NCBI GenBank assembly: GCA_029983435.1
Contig: JASBZN010000059.1
Coordinates: forward strand, 1-7,093
Reading direction: 5' to 3'
DNA: 7,093 bases
DNA from: Urinicoccus sp.
GTDB lineage: Bacteria > Bacillota > Clostridia > Tissierellales > Peptoniphilaceae
Below the pieces are notes generated by a model that did no database searches, had not been told where the DNA came from, and worked only from the letters and a program-made list of their open reading frames with translations. Position numbers and translations under genes: made by a program. Of this stretch, positions 5,646 to 7,093 are shown piece after piece. Position 1 is the stretch's first letter; each line of letters starts with the position of its first letter.

Positions 5646-7093
5646 CGGCTACCCCAATATTTCGACTCTACGCTTCGGTAGCGAATAGCTTCTAAGAGAT
5701 GCTCTTGTTTAATGTCTTCAGAATCCTCTAAATCCGCTATCGTCCGAGCTACTTTTAAAATTTTATGATAACTTCGAGCAGAAAAATGATATTTTTTAAA
5801 TGCCATCTCAATTAACTTCTCACTCTCTTGGTTAATTTTGCAATATTTTTTTATTTCTCGGTCTCGAATATTGGCATTACAAAAGTAATTTGAATCCTTA
5901 AAACGCTCAAGCTGTTTATTTCTAGCTTTAATGACCCGATTTCGAATTTCTTCACTGGTCTCTTCTTTACTTTCTTTAGAAATGTCTTGAAATTTTACGG
6001 GAGATAGCTCTACATGAATATCAATCCGGTCTAAAAGAGGGTGGCTAATTTTTCCTAGGTATCTCTGAATACTCTGAGTAGAACACTGGCAGGGTTCCGT
6101 AGGATGACCATAATAGCCACAAGGACAAGGGTTCATCGACCCAATAAACATAAAATTAGCTGGATAGGTTAGAGATGCTTGGGCTCGAGCAATATGTATC
6201 CAATGGTCTTCCATAGGTTGGCGCAAAACTTCCAATACATTTCTTGAAAATTCTGCTAATTCATCTAGATAAAGAACACCATTATGAGCCAAAGACACTT
6301 CCCCTGGTTTGGGAATCCGTCCACCGCCAATTAAAGACACGGAGGAACTGGTATGGTGGGGAGAGCGAAAAGGACGTTCCTTAATTAAATTTTCATCCTG
6401 GAGTAAACCAGCTACACTATAGATTTTTGTAACTTCAACAGACTCTTCAAAGGTCAAGGGGGGTAAAATCGTTGGTAATCTCTTAGCAGCCATGCTCTTC
6501 CCACAGCCGGGAGATCCAATCATCAGTAAATTATGACCACCAGCAGCTGCAATTTCCATAGCTCTTTTTAAAAGATGCTGTCCTTTAATCTCCGAAAAAT
6601 CAATATCATAACGTTTACTTTCCACTTGAAAAACGTCAGGTTGTTGCGCCTCAATGTCTTTTTCCTTATTAAGAAATTCCACCACTTCTGCTAGAGAATT
6701 TACAGGATAAATTTTCATGTCTGATATAGCTGCACATTCCTTTCGATTTCTATAAGGAACAATTACTTTACGGTAACCTTTTTCCCTTAGAGAAATAATC
6801 ATGGGTAAGGCACCTTCTACAGCTGTTATTCCACCATCGAGATTCACTTCTCCAATATAGATATAATCTTCAATTCCTTCTTGAAGGACCTCGCCATTGG
6901 CAGCCAAAATAGCTACACAAATCGCTAAATCCATTTGTGTTCCATCTTTTTTTAAACTGGCAGGACTTAAATTAATGGTAATTCGATTTAAAGGAAAATC
7001 CAAATGACTATTTTTAATAGCTGCCCGAACTCTTTCCGAAGATTCTTTAATGGCAGCATCTGGAAGCCCTACAATACTAAATTTAGGCAATCC
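5642..7093 (-). CDS. ComM/YifB family Mg-chelatase-like AAA+ ATPase, 5' end cut by window edge
   Basis: Members of this family (ComM in Haemophilus and Vibrio, YifB in E. coli) form hexameric helicases; ComM promotes branch migration during integration of transforming DNA. Frame and homology continue through the right edge: the first visible codons read GLPKFSIVGLPDAA, an internal family motif, so about 25 N-terminal residues lie outside. The TTG at 7090 is an internal Leu, not the start. The visible 483 residues contain a Lon-protease-like (ChlI) N-terminal domain to about 150, with SPASLKKDGTQMDLAI near 43-58. The AAA+ domain has Walker A GSPGCGKS (193-200), FRSPHHTSSSVSLIGGG (242-258), Walker B VLYLDELAEF (273-282) and SMNPCPCGYYG near 319-329 followed by a CQC pair, four cysteines typical of the family. 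A C-terminal helical Mg-chelatase domain (about 405-475) contains FSARSYHKILKVARTIADL. The gene overlaps dprA by four bases. The family link is firm; a role in transformation here is inferred from neighbours. Confidence 0.96.
   Translation of the reverse strand, partial: GLPKFSIVGLPDAAIKESSERVRAAIKNSHLDFPLNRITINLSPASLKKDGTQMDLAICVAILAANGEVLQEGIEDYIYIGEVNLDGGITAVEGALPMIISLREKGYRKVIVPYRNRKECAAISDMKIYPVNSLAEVVEFLNKEKDIEAQQPDVFQVESKRYDIDFSEIKGQHLLKRAMEIAAAGGHNLLMIGSPGCGKSMAAKRLPTILPPLTFEESVEVTKIYSVAGLLQDENLIKERPFRSPHHTSSSVSLIGGGRIPKPGEVSLAHNGVLYLDELAEFSRNVLEVLRQPMEDHWIHIARAQASLTYPANFMFIGSMNPCPCGYYGHPTEPCQCSTQSIQRYLGKISHPLLDRIDIHVELSPVKFQDISKESKEETSEEIRNRVIKARNKQLERFKDSNYFCNANIRDREIKKYCKINQESEKLIEMAFKKYHFSARSYHKILKVARTIADLEDSEDIKQEHLLEAIRYRSVESKYWGSR

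Noticed and set aside
7088..7090. TTG at 7090 as the start of the ComM/YifB gene
   Set aside because: The codon is the Leu of the internal GLP motif and the frame continues to the window edge. Family members have about 25 more residues before it, so the gene is truncated by the window rather than starting here.

Overview
The window looks like chromosomal DNA of a low-GC Gram-positive bacterium, probably a Firmicute of the Clostridia/Tissierellia type. The evidence is the A+T-rich composition (GC roughly in the high 30s percent by eye), strong AGGAGG/GAGG-like ribosome binding sites, a TTG start, and the Firmicute-style gene order of a ComM/YifB family ATPase, then dprA, then topA. No genus can be assigned from the sequence alone. 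All five genes lie on the minus strand, so transcription runs from the right edge to the left edge. There is almost no non-coding DNA: the longest gap is 55 bases, and there is no gene-free stretch over 300 bases.

In transcription order the layout is as follows. Positions 7093-5642 hold a ComM/YifB Mg-chelatase-like AAA+ ATPase whose N-terminus is cut by the right window edge. Positions 5645-4560 hold DprA, which overlaps the previous gene by four bases (ATGA). Positions 4504-2438 hold DNA topoisomerase I, after a 55-base gap that could carry a weak internal promoter. Positions 2430-1069 hold a secretion/pilus assembly ATPase of the GspE/PilB/ComGA family, starting four to seven bases after topA ends. 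Positions 1059-1 hold a GspF/PilC/ComGB family inner-membrane platform protein, which starts at TTG and runs off the left edge.

Functionally, the window joins two halves of natural transformation. ComM-type helicases and DprA act on incoming single-stranded DNA inside the cell (branch migration and RecA loading). The GspE/GspF pair is the motor and membrane platform that assembles a type IV pilus-like or competence pseudopilus. Housekeeping topA sits between them. The tight spacing suggests one transcript, so DNA uptake and DNA processing may be co-expressed. In many Firmicutes topA is followed by genes such as trmFO, xerC, hslVU or codY; here pilus genes occupy that place. The pilin genes and the prepilin peptidase are not in view. 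I see no RNA genes, mobile elements, CRISPR arrays, long repeats or convincing rho-independent terminators. Each protein belongs to a known family, so novelty lies mainly in the arrangement.
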